In this document: positions 8,398-17,736 of the stretch, in pieces
How positions within the stretch are numbered: position 1 is the stretch's first letter
Layout of the letters: each line of letters opens with the position of its first letter
Position numbers and translations under genes: made by a program
Notes under the pieces: model-generated
What the model was told of the DNA's origin: nothing
What the model saw: the letters and a program-made list of their open reading frames with translations, nothing else
Databases searched by the model: none
DNA from: Calothrix membranacea FACHB-236
GTDB lineage: Bacteria > Cyanobacteriota > Cyanobacteriia > Cyanobacteriales > Nostocaceae
Reading direction: 5' to 3'
NCBI RefSeq assembly: GCF_014696315.1
Contig: NZ_JACJPX010000004.1
Coordinates: 124,001-188,000, forward strand
Length of the DNA: 64,000 bases

Positions 8398-10083
8398 TCA
8401 AGCCAATATAACTTCAGTGCGGACAACTCCAGCACGTTCATGACGGGCTAAAAGTTGAACTTTGCTACCCACAGCCCCATGCACAATCCATTCAACTTTT
8501 GCGCGGTCTTGGGTTGGGTCACTTTGTCTCCTAGTAGGATATGAAGGTTTATAGGCGCGTCCCTCCAATTGTCCTAAGTCTTTACGGAGTTTTCCTGTTG
8601 CTAAAGTTACGCCCTCAGGTAATTCAATTTCACAAATACAGCCTTTGACTAGCTTTTTCTCTAGGGCTTTTTGGGTAACGTAGGTGGGTAGCCAACCTGT
8701 ATTTTGCACTACTAAATCTAGCCGATATATCTCATTACCTAAATTATGGACATTAGTTTGATAAATCTCCAAGCGAGGAGAGATTAACAGATGCCATACT
8801 AACCAATCAGGAAATTGAGCTATCTCCCGTTCTAAAAACTCTGGGGGTGGATTAACCCAAGCATACATGGTATCCCAACCACCTAATTCTATTTGACCTA
8901 GTTGGGGATGGTCGAAGGCATACCAGTCTACATAACCTTTGCCAGAGAGTTGTTCATCGTTCCAGCGCAACAGCTTTAATTCATCTTCTAAAGGGTGTTG
9001 GCGTTGCCATTCAACGTGTTTATAGTCTTTAATTCCTGCTTGGCTTTGCGGACTCCAAACTTCTACAGTCCAAGCAAATACTCCCTGTTCATCATAGGCC
9101 CAGTCGTCGAAAGTCCCAGAGATAAAATCTTTGGGGTCATAGCGGAAATCATGAAAAGCAGAAATTGCTGGGTATGTTGTAAATTCTGTGCCTTTTTGAC
9201 CAATGTACTGATAAGTGCGGAGGTCATTAACCGGGAATTCCTCATCGCTGTGATAGCTGAAAGGGCGGATGATTAAACCGCCAAAAGTATGGAAAGATAC
9301 AGCCCCAGTGATATTAGGATGGCTAGTAATAAATTCGACAAGCGATCGCACTTCTGTTTCTGATGCTGGATAAGGCCCCGCCCCTGGCTGCTGAAATTCT
9401 TGCCGCCACATCACCGGAAAATTGCGATTTAAGTCTAACCCCTGTTGCGGAGGCTGAATATTAATCTGAACTCCATCGTAATTTTCTATACGTCCCTCCG
9501 GCAAAATTCGGTAATATTGACCGCCTATTTCTGTGGGTTCACGGCGCATTAATAAACGGGGTTCAGTAGGGCAAATTTTCCATGCGCCATTAGCATCAGG
9601 AATACGCATGAGTAAAATTCGATTATCGCCATCGATGTCTTCCATGATTAAGCCATCATTGCTTTCCCTACCTTCAGGATAGGGACGGGTAGCAGAACGA
9701 ATAAATTTTGGTTTGTCAGCCAAAGCCCACTCCGCACCATCAGGGTTAACACGGGGGCAAATATAAAAGGTGTGGCTGTCCAAACAACGAGTAATATCTG
9801 GCTGAGTACCATAAGCTGTAACTAATGTTTGCAGCAGATACAGGCAAACAATTGAGGGAGCTAATTCCGTAGCGTGGATATTGCCATCAACCCACAAAGC
9901 AGGTTTTTCTGCATCTGTTCCAGTAACAAAATTTGTAACAGTCAGCAGCCAAATGTCCCGATTTTCATAACTCTTGCCGATGCTTTCAATGCTTACCAAG
10001 TGAGGAAATTCCTCAGCATAACTATGCAAGATATTGGTCAATTCTTCGTAACGATAATACTTGTTAAACCGCACATCTGGCAT
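8398..10083 (-). CDS. M14-family zinc carboxypeptidase
   Basis: Zinc exopeptidase that removes C-terminal residues from peptides. Family hallmarks: YYRYEELTNIL at the N-terminus; zinc ligands in GNIHATELAPS (H and E, about residue 70); substrate-binding GLDLNRNFP; third zinc ligand in SFHTFGG; and the catalytic Glu in FAWTVEVWSPQ. The C-terminal third (from about residue 400) is an extra domain with strand-rich sequence. The frame is open for another 32 codons, but the ATG at 10081-10083 is preceded by GAGAGGG, and the M14 fold begins directly after it, so I chose that start. No signal peptide, so probably cytosolic. 561 residues. Divergent from the DUF427 gene. Confidence 0.9.
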   Translation of the reverse strand: MPDVRFNKYYRYEELTNILHSYAEEFPHLVSIESIGKSYENRDIWLLTVTNFVTGTDAEKPALWVDGNIHATELAPSIVCLYLLQTLVTAYGTQPDITRCLDSHTFYICPRVNPDGAEWALADKPKFIRSATRPYPEGRESNDGLIMEDIDGDNRILLMRIPDANGAWKICPTEPRLLMRREPTEIGGQYYRILPEGRIENYDGVQINIQPPQQGLDLNRNFPVMWRQEFQQPGAGPYPASETEVRSLVEFITSHPNITGAVSFHTFGGLIIRPFSYHSDEEFPVNDLRTYQYIGQKGTEFTTYPAISAFHDFRYDPKDFISGTFDDWAYDEQGVFAWTVEVWSPQSQAGIKDYKHVEWQRQHPLEDELKLLRWNDEQLSGKGYVDWYAFDHPQLGQIELGGWDTMYAWVNPPPEFLEREIAQFPDWLVWHLLISPRLEIYQTNVHNLGNEIYRLDLVVQNTGWLPTYVTQKALEKKLVKGCICEIELPEGVTLATGKLRKDLGQLEGRAYKPSYPTRRQSDPTQDRAKVEWIVHGAVGSKVQLLARHERAGVVRTEVILA

Positions 10084-10235
10084 AACTGCCCTCTCATGGG
10101 CCAGGTGAACATCCTTTACAATACCATTGACTGGTAATAGGTAATGGGTAAAAACTTTGTCGCAATTACCAATTAGCAATTACCTATTACCAAATTCCAA
10201 CACTATATCTACGTTAGCTAGCAACTTAGGTGATT

Positions 10236-10733
10236 ATGGCTTATCCCCAACGCATAGAACCCTTACCTGGACAAGAATCAGTGTGGGATTATCCCCGTCC
10301 ACCACGTCTTGAGGATACAAGCAAACATATTCAAATTATTTTTAATGGCGTAACAATTGTAGACACCCACTCTGCCAAGCGTGTGTTAGAAACTAGCCAT
10401 CCCCCGGTTTACTATATACCGCCTGGGGATATCAAAATGGAATACCTGTTGCTAACACCACAATCTAGCTTTTGTGAATGGAAAGGAAGTGCAGGTTATT
10501 ACACTTTGCGTGTTGGGGATAAAGAAGTTCAAAATGCTGGTTGGTTCTACTCTAATCCCACACCAGCTTTTGCATCTATCAAAGATTATGTAGCTTTTTA
10601 TGCTCATATCATGGATGCTTGCTATGTCGATGGCGAAAAGGTACAACCGCAACCAGGTAATTTTTATGGTGGTTGGATTACCAGTGATATTGTTGGGCCT
10701 TTTAAAGGTATTCCTGGTAGTTGGGGATGGTAA
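10236..10733 (+). CDS. DUF427 domain protein
   Basis: 165 residues. The DUF427 fold is recognised from SVWDYPRPPRLE, then IFNGVTIVDTHSAKRVLETSHPPVYYIPPGDI, and CEWKGSAGYYTL, ending with FKGIPGSWGW. (The second of these spans about residues 35-70.) The biochemical role of the family is unknown; members are small cytosolic proteins in many bacteria. The ATG at 10236 has AGG 6 nt upstream and is preferred over the GTG at 10230. Divergently transcribed from the M14 carboxypeptidase. Confidence 0.88.
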   Translation: MAYPQRIEPLPGQESVWDYPRPPRLEDTSKHIQIIFNGVTIVDTHSAKRVLETSHPPVYYIPPGDIKMEYLLLTPQSSFCEWKGSAGYYTLRVGDKEVQNAGWFYSNPTPAFASIKDYVAFYAHIMDACYVDGEKVQPQPGNFYGGWITSDIVGPFKGIPGSWGW

Positions 10734-10839
10734 GGGCCTTTCGATTAAGAATATATTCTATTGCTTTATTGGCAGGGGGGACTCGGGGCCCTCTTTGGGG
10801 ATTGAGGGGGATGAAGGAGACAATACCAAAAGACAAATG

Positions 10840-10874
10840 ACAAATACCCAATTACCAATTACCAATTACCAAAA
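10840..10874. repeat. Tandem heptamer repeat (AATTACC type)
   Basis: Several consecutive copies of AATTACC (one variant) sit between convergent genes. The same unit recurs near 10166, 24357 and 58678-58707. This is the short tandemly repeated repetitive (STRR) class known from Nostocales. Confidence 0.8.
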
Positions 10875-13800
10875 TTAAGAGGCGTTTACAGGCAACTTGA
10901 TAATAAATTCTGTGCCTTTTCCGAGAACAGAATCTACGCTGATCGTGCCTTCGTGTCGTTCTACGACGATTTGGCGGGCGATCGCTAATCCTAAACCTGT
11001 ACCTTTACCAACGGGTTTGGTAGTAAATAGATGATCGAAGACTTTGGCTTTGACTTCTGGTGTCATTCCTGTACCGTTGTCCTTGATGCGAATTTCAACA
11101 TGGGGAGTAGAGTTACTATCGCTCTCGGGAATGTATACAGTTTTAATGGTAATTTGGTGGGAATGGGGGCGAAATTTACCTTGAGCGCGTTGCTGATTAA
11201 ATTCTTCTAAACTATCGATGGCATTTGCCAAGATGTTCATAAACACTTGGTTGAGTTGTCCGGGAAAACATTCGACTTCGGGTAAATTGCCGTAATTTGT
11301 AATTACATCAATTGCGGGACGACTTTCGTTAGCTTTGAGGCGATGTTTGAGAATTAAAATTGTACTTTTGAGACCTTCGTGAAGATTAAAGAGAATTTTG
11401 TAATCTTTATCGGCGCGGGAAAAGTTTCGCAGGCTGATACTAATATTGCGGATGCGATCAACACCAAGTTTCATAGAGTCAATGAGCTTGGGTAAGTCTT
11501 CACGAATATATTCCAAATCAATGGCTTCTATTTCATCGGTAATGACTGCACCAGGATTGGGAAATTGTTGCTGATACAAATCGAGTACTCCTAACACATC
11601 GTTAATGTAATCTCGCGCCGGTTGCAAGTTACCGACGATAAATCCTACGGGATTATTAATTTCATGAGCAACACCAGCTATAAGATTCCCCAAGGCAGAC
11701 ATTTTCTCACTTTGCACCATTTGTAGTTGGGTTTGTTGCAAGTCTTGCATGGCTATTTCTAATTCTTGGGCTTTTTGCTGCGCTTGAGCTTCAGCTAGTT
11801 TACGTTCACGAAGTGCAGCTTGCTGTTCGCTAATATTAATCGCTGTGCCAATTAATTGATGAATTCTCCCAGTGCGATCGCGCAGGGGATTAAAGGTTGT
11901 CAGCCACCAAGTTATTTCGTTATCAAAGGTAAGACATTGCTCAATGGTGATGCTAGTTCCTGCGGTGATGCAACTGAGATATTGCTGTCTGACTACAGCG
12001 CTTTCTGCCTCTCCATGAATCTGTTCGGGAGTTTTGCCGAGTACATCGTCTGGTGCTATACCTGTAACCCTAGCTGCCGATGGGTTCCAGCCTGCATAGA
12101 AAAAGTCTTGCTCTGGCGTAACATTGATGACAAAAATAGGATGATCGACACCATCATAGATACTGCGGAGAAATTGTTCTTGGGCGCGGATTTTTTCTTC
12201 AGCTAAATGGCGATCGCTCACATCGATGACAATGCCATCCCACATAATTGAACCATCAGCTTGCTGCTGGGGTTGCGCTGCAGATTGAATCCATTTGACG
12301 ATGCCTGAAGGTGTGATAATCCGCCATTCATGTTGAAATGACGTTAAATTTTGAGCAGAATGAGTAATTAACTCAGCAACCTCTGCTATATCGTCGGGAT
12401 GATTCATTGCATATAGGTTTTCTTTACCTACCATCACATCTTCTGCTGACACCTCATAGATTTCGTAGCAGCCAGAACTGACGTAGGGTGTAGATGTGGA
12501 ACCATCAGCAGCTAAGCAAAACTGGTAAATCATCCCTGGAATGTTATCTGCAAGGTTCTGGAAGCGGGTATCACTTGCCCTTAGTTCGTCTAGGGATTGC
12601 TCTAACTGCTGGCTGTAAAGTTGAGCTTGTTGATAAAGGTGGGCATTTTCTAAGGAAATCGCCGCTTGAGTACAAAGCAAATTTAGGAGTTCCACGCGAT
12701 CGCTAGTAAAGGCGGCTGTGGCTTCTTTATTTTCTAAATATAAAATCCCTAAAAGTTTGCCCTGATACATAATTGGTGTACATAATATGCTTTTGGGCTG
12801 GTAACGGAAAATATAGGGGTCGGCTGTTAATAAAGGATGGGTAATAGCATCGATTAATACCGCAGCTGTCAAGGTTCTTTTGACAGTATTAATTAAGCAC
12901 ACGGGTACTTCTTGACTATTTTCTAGGGGAACTGATTGCAGCACTGCTGATTGTTGTCCTAGTGCAATCGTCGCTTCAATAGTTAGCTTGCCCTGTTTTT
13001 GTAGCAATAAAACACATTTATCTGCACCTGCATTTTCTAATACTACTTGCAATAATGTAGAGAGTAATTTGTCCAGATGAATTTCGCTGGCTAACATCTG
13101 AAAAGATTTCAGGACAGTGGCTAAATCTAAGGCAGCAGATACGCCATTGCTACTATAATTTGTAGTTTGGCTACTGTCATTTGATTTAGATACCATTTCT
13201 GCTAATGGGATAGTGACATCAGATGAAAAACTGATGCTATCTGGTTGCAAAATGGGAATCAGAAACTGCGGATAGTTTTGTTCTAGTTGTTTGACTTTGG
13301 CAGTTGCACCCCAACGCGCATAGCCATAGTAAGCACTTAATAAATATTCTTGAACAATGTTATTTTTACCCCATGCTAAATAGAATTTAGCAGCGAGTTC
13401 ATTGGCTAGGGCTTCTTCGTGAGGGTAATTATTGTCTTTGGCTGTAGAAATTGCCAAATCATATAATTCAATGGCTGCGGCTTTGTTATGTAAAATGCGA
13501 TGGCGTTCTGCTTCCACTAAATAAAATCTATGCAGATGATTACCTGGGGCAGAATTAGCCCACTTCTGCATTTTTTCTTGGTTGCTGCTAACTCGCTGTT
13601 TAATGCGTTTTTGTTCGGCTGAAGAAACTTGCGGATAAATTGCCAGATGTGCCAGCGAATCGTAAGTATAAAAGCTAGGAACGATAAACAATCCGGTAGC
13701 TGCACCCAAGTAATTTTCTGTAGCGATCGCAGCGGTTACTGCTGATTCAAATTCTGCAAATAAATAATAAAGAAAAAGTTTTTGATAATGGAAATAGCAT

Positions 13801-16800
13801 AGGCCTGTTTGATCACCACCCTGTTCGAGAATTGGCAGCATTTGCGCTTCATTAAAAGCATCGCCTTCAAATTGCCAAACTTCCGTACTATCTCCCAATA
13901 AATTTAAAATTGCTTGCTGAAAAATAGCAATTTGATTGACTAGTGCTGCTTGTTGAAGTTGAGTTAACTGGGCACAAAAAGCAGTAGCATCTCGGTTGAT
14001 ATCGTTCAACTCTTGTCCTGCCAACCAAGAATGCATAATGTAAATAATGCCGCAAATACTAGTCCATACTAAATCGCCATTGTCTAAGCCACTTTGATAG
14101 CCTGTCTTCAGCAATGGTAAGGTCTGGATTACAGGTTCTTGCCAATGCAATGTACCAAGACAAACTTCTCCATAAGTTCTTGCTTTTTGTTCTTTGAAAT
14201 TGAATTTTTCGAGTAACTTCAGCGCTAGTTTGCCAAATTGATAGCCCAAGTCAATATCTCCTTGGACTCCACACAATAACTGTCCATAACAACCATAGCT
14301 GTAAGGAGAAAATGGTGTATTACCATAGGTAATTGATAAGTTAACTTGCTCTAAGATAATTAACGGAAATAATTGCGGAACCGCAATATAAACAGAAGCA
14401 GAAACCGCTGCCATAATTTTGATTGCGGCCAATTTTTCTGGTTCTGTCATTTGGGGCAGATTGACTAAGTCTAATGGTTGTCTACCTGCTAAATTGTTTT
14501 TAGTTTGATGCAGTGCTTGTATAATATCTAATTCACTGGGTTGCTCCGGAAATTTGATACTCAAAAGTTGCAGAATTTTCAGAGCAATTTTGACTGCCGC
14601 TAAGGGTTGATTCTGTGCTTGCAGCGCTTGAATTTGAATTTCATAGGCTTTTATCTTATCTAATAAACTGTTAGCGCTTTCTAAAATTACATCTGCAAAA
14701 TTTGTCATTTGCTCTAAATTACTACTCAAATAAGCGGCTTCAGTGGCAGATGCATAAAGCGCTAAAGTTAACTCATACTGCGTTTGCCATTGATTTTCTG
14801 GTAGTAAGTTAATACCTGTAATAAAATATTCTAAAGCTGCTGTATGAGCAGTTGCAGTTTTAGCTTTTTTGCCAGCTTTTAGGTTCAGTTGAGCAATTTG
14901 AGTATGCTGAATGTCTTGCCCAATCCAATTTTTACCAATATTAAATTGATTAACAATCTCAAATAATTTTTCTTCTTGTTCTGCAACAGTAGTTTTATGC
15001 AGTAGTAGTTTGCCAATATTTAGGTGAGTAACTTGTTTTTGTGGTTCGGGAATGAGAGAATAAGCTGCTTGCTGGACGCGATCATGTAAAAACTTGTAAT
15101 GAGCTACTGGATTACCCATCGTAGGTAATGGGCATGATCCATTGTGATGCTCACAATCTTGAAAAAATTTATAAACTTCATTAGTAGGTAAAATTAACCC
15201 GGATTGCAGTGCTTTCCATAAATCTGCGGCTGTCTCTGGCTGGGATTTTTCATAAACAATTGCTAAGGTTGATAAGTCGAAATAATTACCGATACAAGCA
15301 GCCAATTTCAACACAGTTTGAGTAGCTGGAGGTAATTTTTGAATCTGATGTGCCATGAATTCGACAACATCATCAGTTAAAGCTAATTCTTTAATTTCGG
15401 CAATATTACCTTGCCAGCAACCAGTATTAATATCAAAAGTAATTAATTGATCTATATATAATGCCTTGAGAAATTGTGTAGCAAAAAAAGGATTACCTTG
15501 GGTTTTCTGATAAACTAATTCCGCTAAAGGTGCAGCAATTTCATCTGGACAACTAAGAGTATCAGCAATTAAATGATTCAAATCACATAATTGCAAAGGA
15601 GACAGAGTAATGCTATTAACAATTGCTGGAGATTTGTGAATTTCATCTAATGCCAACATTAATGGATGAGCAATTGATACTTCGTTATTACGGTAAGCAC
15701 CAATTAGTAGAAGATAACCTGTTTCTGCTTCACTAACTAACAATCGCATCAACCTCATTGATGCTGAGTCTGCCCATTGCAAATCATCTAAGAAAATTAT
15801 TAGGGGATGGCTGGGAGTGGTAAAAACTCGAATAAATTTTTGAAACAGCAAATTGAAACGAACGTGTGCTGCATCTCCCGATAATTCCACAACCGGAGGT
15901 TGTTTGCCAATAATTCGTTCTAGTTCTGGAATAACCTCAATGATTACCTGTCCGTTATCGCCTAAAGCCGAGAGAATTTTATCTTGCCATTTCTCTAATT
16001 GGCTATCTGTTTCTGTTAGCAATTGTGCCATTAAATCGCGTAATGCTTGCACAAATGCCGAAAACGGAATATTGCGCTGGAACTGGTCAAATTTACCTTT
16101 AATGAAATAACCCCGTTGCCGGACAATCGGTTTATGAACTTCATTGACGATCGCAGTTTTGCCAATACCCGAAAAGCCTGCAACTAACATCAGTTCGCTT
16201 CTCGCATTGGTTGTGCTGGCTACCCTCTCAAATGCATCTAGTAACTGCTGAACTTCAGCTTCCCTACCATATAGTTTTTCCGGGATGAGAAAGCGATCGC
16301 ACACATCTCGGCTACCAATGGCAAAGTCTACAATCTTACCCGTTGTTTGCAGTTGTTCTAGGCAATTTTCTAAGTCAAATTTCAGCCCTAAAGCACTCTG
16401 ATAGCGGTCTTCGGGGTTTTTCGCCATCAGCTTACTCACAATATCGTAAAGTACCTGCGCTCTTTTTTCCCTTTCCCCTTTCCCCTTTCCCCTTTTTCTT
16501 TTCGCCAATACTATAGGCATTTTCGCAATATGAGAGTGAATCAACTCCATTGGGTCATGAGACTGAAACGGAAGTTCACCTGTCAGGAGTTCAAATAAAG
16601 TAATCCCTAAAGAATAGAAATCACTGCGATAGTCAATCCCCCGATTCATCCGTCCAGTTTGTTCGGGAGAAATATAATTGAGGGTTCCTTCTAAAACATT
16701 GGGATTTTTAATTTCCTGAGTTTCTCTTGGTAGCAAAGAGGCAATACTAAAATCAATCAGCTTAACTTCTTTGGAGGAAGGATTGATTAAAATATTGTCA

Positions 16801-17213
16801 GGTTTGAGGTCTTTGTGAATAACTCGATACTGATGTAAGTTATGTAAAATCTCAACTATTTGCAATGCGATCGCTAAAAATTCACTTACTTCTAGTGGCT
16901 GTTTTTTGGTATAATCTTGCAGCGGAATTCCACCAAAATCTTCCATTACTAATATATAGCTATTGCGATATGCTTCCAGGCTGTAGTGGCGCACTACCCC
17001 AGGGAAGTCAAGATTTTTGGCGATCGTATATTGGTTGCGGAACTGCAACAATTCATGAAAACTTGGGTAATCAGATTTCAGGTATTTGATGATTACAGGT
17101 TGCTGATTAGTAAGTCGAATGCCTCGATAGACAATTGTTCTGGAACTAAAGTGCAGTTGTTCTACAACTCGATATCCTAAAATTCTGCATTCTAAATCCA
17201 GCCCTGCAATCAT
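10875..17213 (-). CDS. HstK-type dual Ser/Thr and histidine kinase with AAA ATPase, GAF and PAS domains
   Basis: Giant cytosolic signalling protein of 2112 residues. Order: Ser/Thr kinase (about 10-285) with Lys43, catalytic loop HKDLKPDN (133-140) and DFS at 154; AAA/STAND ATPase from about 315 with Walker A GFSGIGKT at 346-353; a long helical TPR-like region (about 700-1350); GAF (about 1370-1525); two PAS domains (about 1550-1670 and 1675-1800); and a histidine kinase with H-box GVAHEINNP (His near 1850), N-box ILANAIDSL and G2 GKGTGLGLA. All core catalytic residues seem present. This matches the HstK family of Nostoc/Anabaena. No receiver or response regulator lies nearby. Oddity: residues about 237-252 (RKRGKGKGEREK) are encoded by a tandem TTTCCCC tract and replace a normally Pro-rich kinase segment. 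Target unknown. Confidence 0.93.
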   Translation of the reverse strand: MIAGLDLECRILGYRVVEQLHFSSRTIVYRGIRLTNQQPVIIKYLKSDYPSFHELLQFRNQYTIAKNLDFPGVVRHYSLEAYRNSYILVMEDFGGIPLQDYTKKQPLEVSEFLAIALQIVEILHNLHQYRVIHKDLKPDNILINPSSKEVKLIDFSIASLLPRETQEIKNPNVLEGTLNYISPEQTGRMNRGIDYRSDFYSLGITLFELLTGELPFQSHDPMELIHSHIAKMPIVLAKRKRGKGKGEREKRAQVLYDIVSKLMAKNPEDRYQSALGLKFDLENCLEQLQTTGKIVDFAIGSRDVCDRFLIPEKLYGREAEVQQLLDAFERVASTTNARSELMLVAGFSGIGKTAIVNEVHKPIVRQRGYFIKGKFDQFQRNIPFSAFVQALRDLMAQLLTETDSQLEKWQDKILSALGDNGQVIIEVIPELERIIGKQPPVVELSGDAAHVRFNLLFQKFIRVFTTPSHPLIIFLDDLQWADSASMRLMRLLVSEAETGYLLLIGAYRNNEVSIAHPLMLALDEIHKSPAIVNSITLSPLQLCDLNHLIADTLSCPDEIAAPLAELVYQKTQGNPFFATQFLKALYIDQLITFDINTGCWQGNIAEIKELALTDDVVEFMAHQIQKLPPATQTVLKLAACIGNYFDLSTLAIVYEKSQPETAADLWKALQSGLILPTNEVYKFFQDCEHHNGSCPLPTMGNPVAHYKFLHDRVQQAAYSLIPEPQKQVTHLNIGKLLLHKTTVAEQEEKLFEIVNQFNIGKNWIGQDIQHTQIAQLNLKAGKKAKTATAHTAALEYFITGINLLPENQWQTQYELTLALYASATEAAYLSSNLEQMTNFADVILESANSLLDKIKAYEIQIQALQAQNQPLAAVKIALKILQLLSIKFPEQPSELDIIQALHQTKNNLAGRQPLDLVNLPQMTEPEKLAAIKIMAAVSASVYIAVPQLFPLIILEQVNLSITYGNTPFSPYSYGCYGQLLCGVQGDIDLGYQFGKLALKLLEKFNFKEQKARTYGEVCLGTLHWQEPVIQTLPLLKTGYQSGLDNGDLVWTSICGIIYIMHSWLAGQELNDINRDATAFCAQLTQLQQAALVNQIAIFQQAILNLLGDSTEVWQFEGDAFNEAQMLPILEQGGDQTGLCYFHYQKLFLYYLFAEFESAVTAAIATENYLGAATGLFIVPSFYTYDSLAHLAIYPQVSSAEQKRIKQRVSSNQEKMQKWANSAPGNHLHRFYLVEAERHRILHNKAAAIELYDLAISTAKDNNYPHEEALANELAAKFYLAWGKNNIVQEYLLSAYYGYARWGATAKVKQLEQNYPQFLIPILQPDSISFSSDVTIPLAEMVSKSNDSSQTTNYSSNGVSAALDLATVLKSFQMLASEIHLDKLLSTLLQVVLENAGADKCVLLLQKQGKLTIEATIALGQQSAVLQSVPLENSQEVPVCLINTVKRTLTAAVLIDAITHPLLTADPYIFRYQPKSILCTPIMYQGKLLGILYLENKEATAAFTSDRVELLNLLCTQAAISLENAHLYQQAQLYSQQLEQSLDELRASDTRFQNLADNIPGMIYQFCLAADGSTSTPYVSSGCYEIYEVSAEDVMVGKENLYAMNHPDDIAEVAELITHSAQNLTSFQHEWRIITPSGIVKWIQSAAQPQQQADGSIMWDGIVIDVSDRHLAEEKIRAQEQFLRSIYDGVDHPIFVINVTPEQDFFYAGWNPSAARVTGIAPDDVLGKTPEQIHGEAESAVVRQQYLSCITAGTSITIEQCLTFDNEITWWLTTFNPLRDRTGRIHQLIGTAINISEQQAALRERKLAEAQAQQKAQELEIAMQDLQQTQLQMVQSEKMSALGNLIAGVAHEINNPVGFIVGNLQPARDYINDVLGVLDLYQQQFPNPGAVITDEIEAIDLEYIREDLPKLIDSMKLGVDRIRNISISLRNFSRADKDYKILFNLHEGLKSTILILKHRLKANESRPAIDVITNYGNLPEVECFPGQLNQVFMNILANAIDSLEEFNQQRAQGKFRPHSHQITIKTVYIPESDSNSTPHVEIRIKDNGTGMTPEVKAKVFDHLFTTKPVGKGTGLGLAIARQIVVERHEGTISVDSVLGKGTEFIIKLPVNAS
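16469..16492. repeat. TTTCCCC heptamer tract inside the HstK kinase domain
   Basis: Just over three copies of the 7-nt unit (plus strand CCCTTTC repeated) lie inside the coding sequence. Three units make 21 nt, so the frame is kept. They encode a Lys/Gly-rich stretch between the kinase helices. Confidence 0.85.
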
Positions 17214-17736
17214 GTGTACTTACCTCATCTGCAAAGTTGTAATTTTTTATATCTTTGATAATCCCAGTATTCCCATGAGCTAGCTTTTTCTAACTAGCAT
17301 GAACCGCGTAAACTTATCATGCATAAAAATGACAATACAGGGTGGGGGCTAACACCACTAATCAGAATGCAAAAGCATTGAATTCCAAGCTTTTACACTG
17401 TTTTAAATTGTAGTTTTATTTATCCCTCTCTGTAGTGATCTGTATACTTAATTTGTATGATTTGGTTGCGCTAGACTCTATGCCATAATCCCTAGTCAGT
17501 AGTTTTTTGGCGCTGGATGATACCAGATATGTGGCTCAAACACTGAATAATAACGAGTACCAACCCTACTCTTGGCTCGCCCCTAGATCTGAAGTCAGGA
17601 AAAATCAGAAAAAATCAGGTAAATCTCAATAAAGGCAGTGAAAAAAGTAAATAGGCTTAAAATCAGCTTTATAAATTAAATCCCATCGCCAATAACTGGG
17701 ATTATTTATTTCTTGCAGCCTTTGGGAGCCATAGAT
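17214..17736. other. Divergent intergenic region between HstK and NB-ARC genes
   Basis: About 520 bp with both promoters. GGGAG at 17724-17728 is the ribosome-binding site of the gene starting at 17737. I see no small gene or clear RNA. Confidence 0.5.

Noticed and set aside
10084-10179. N-terminal extension of the M14 carboxypeptidase
   Set aside because: The internal ATG at 10083 has the better ribosome-binding site and fits the family start; the extension has no conservation signal.
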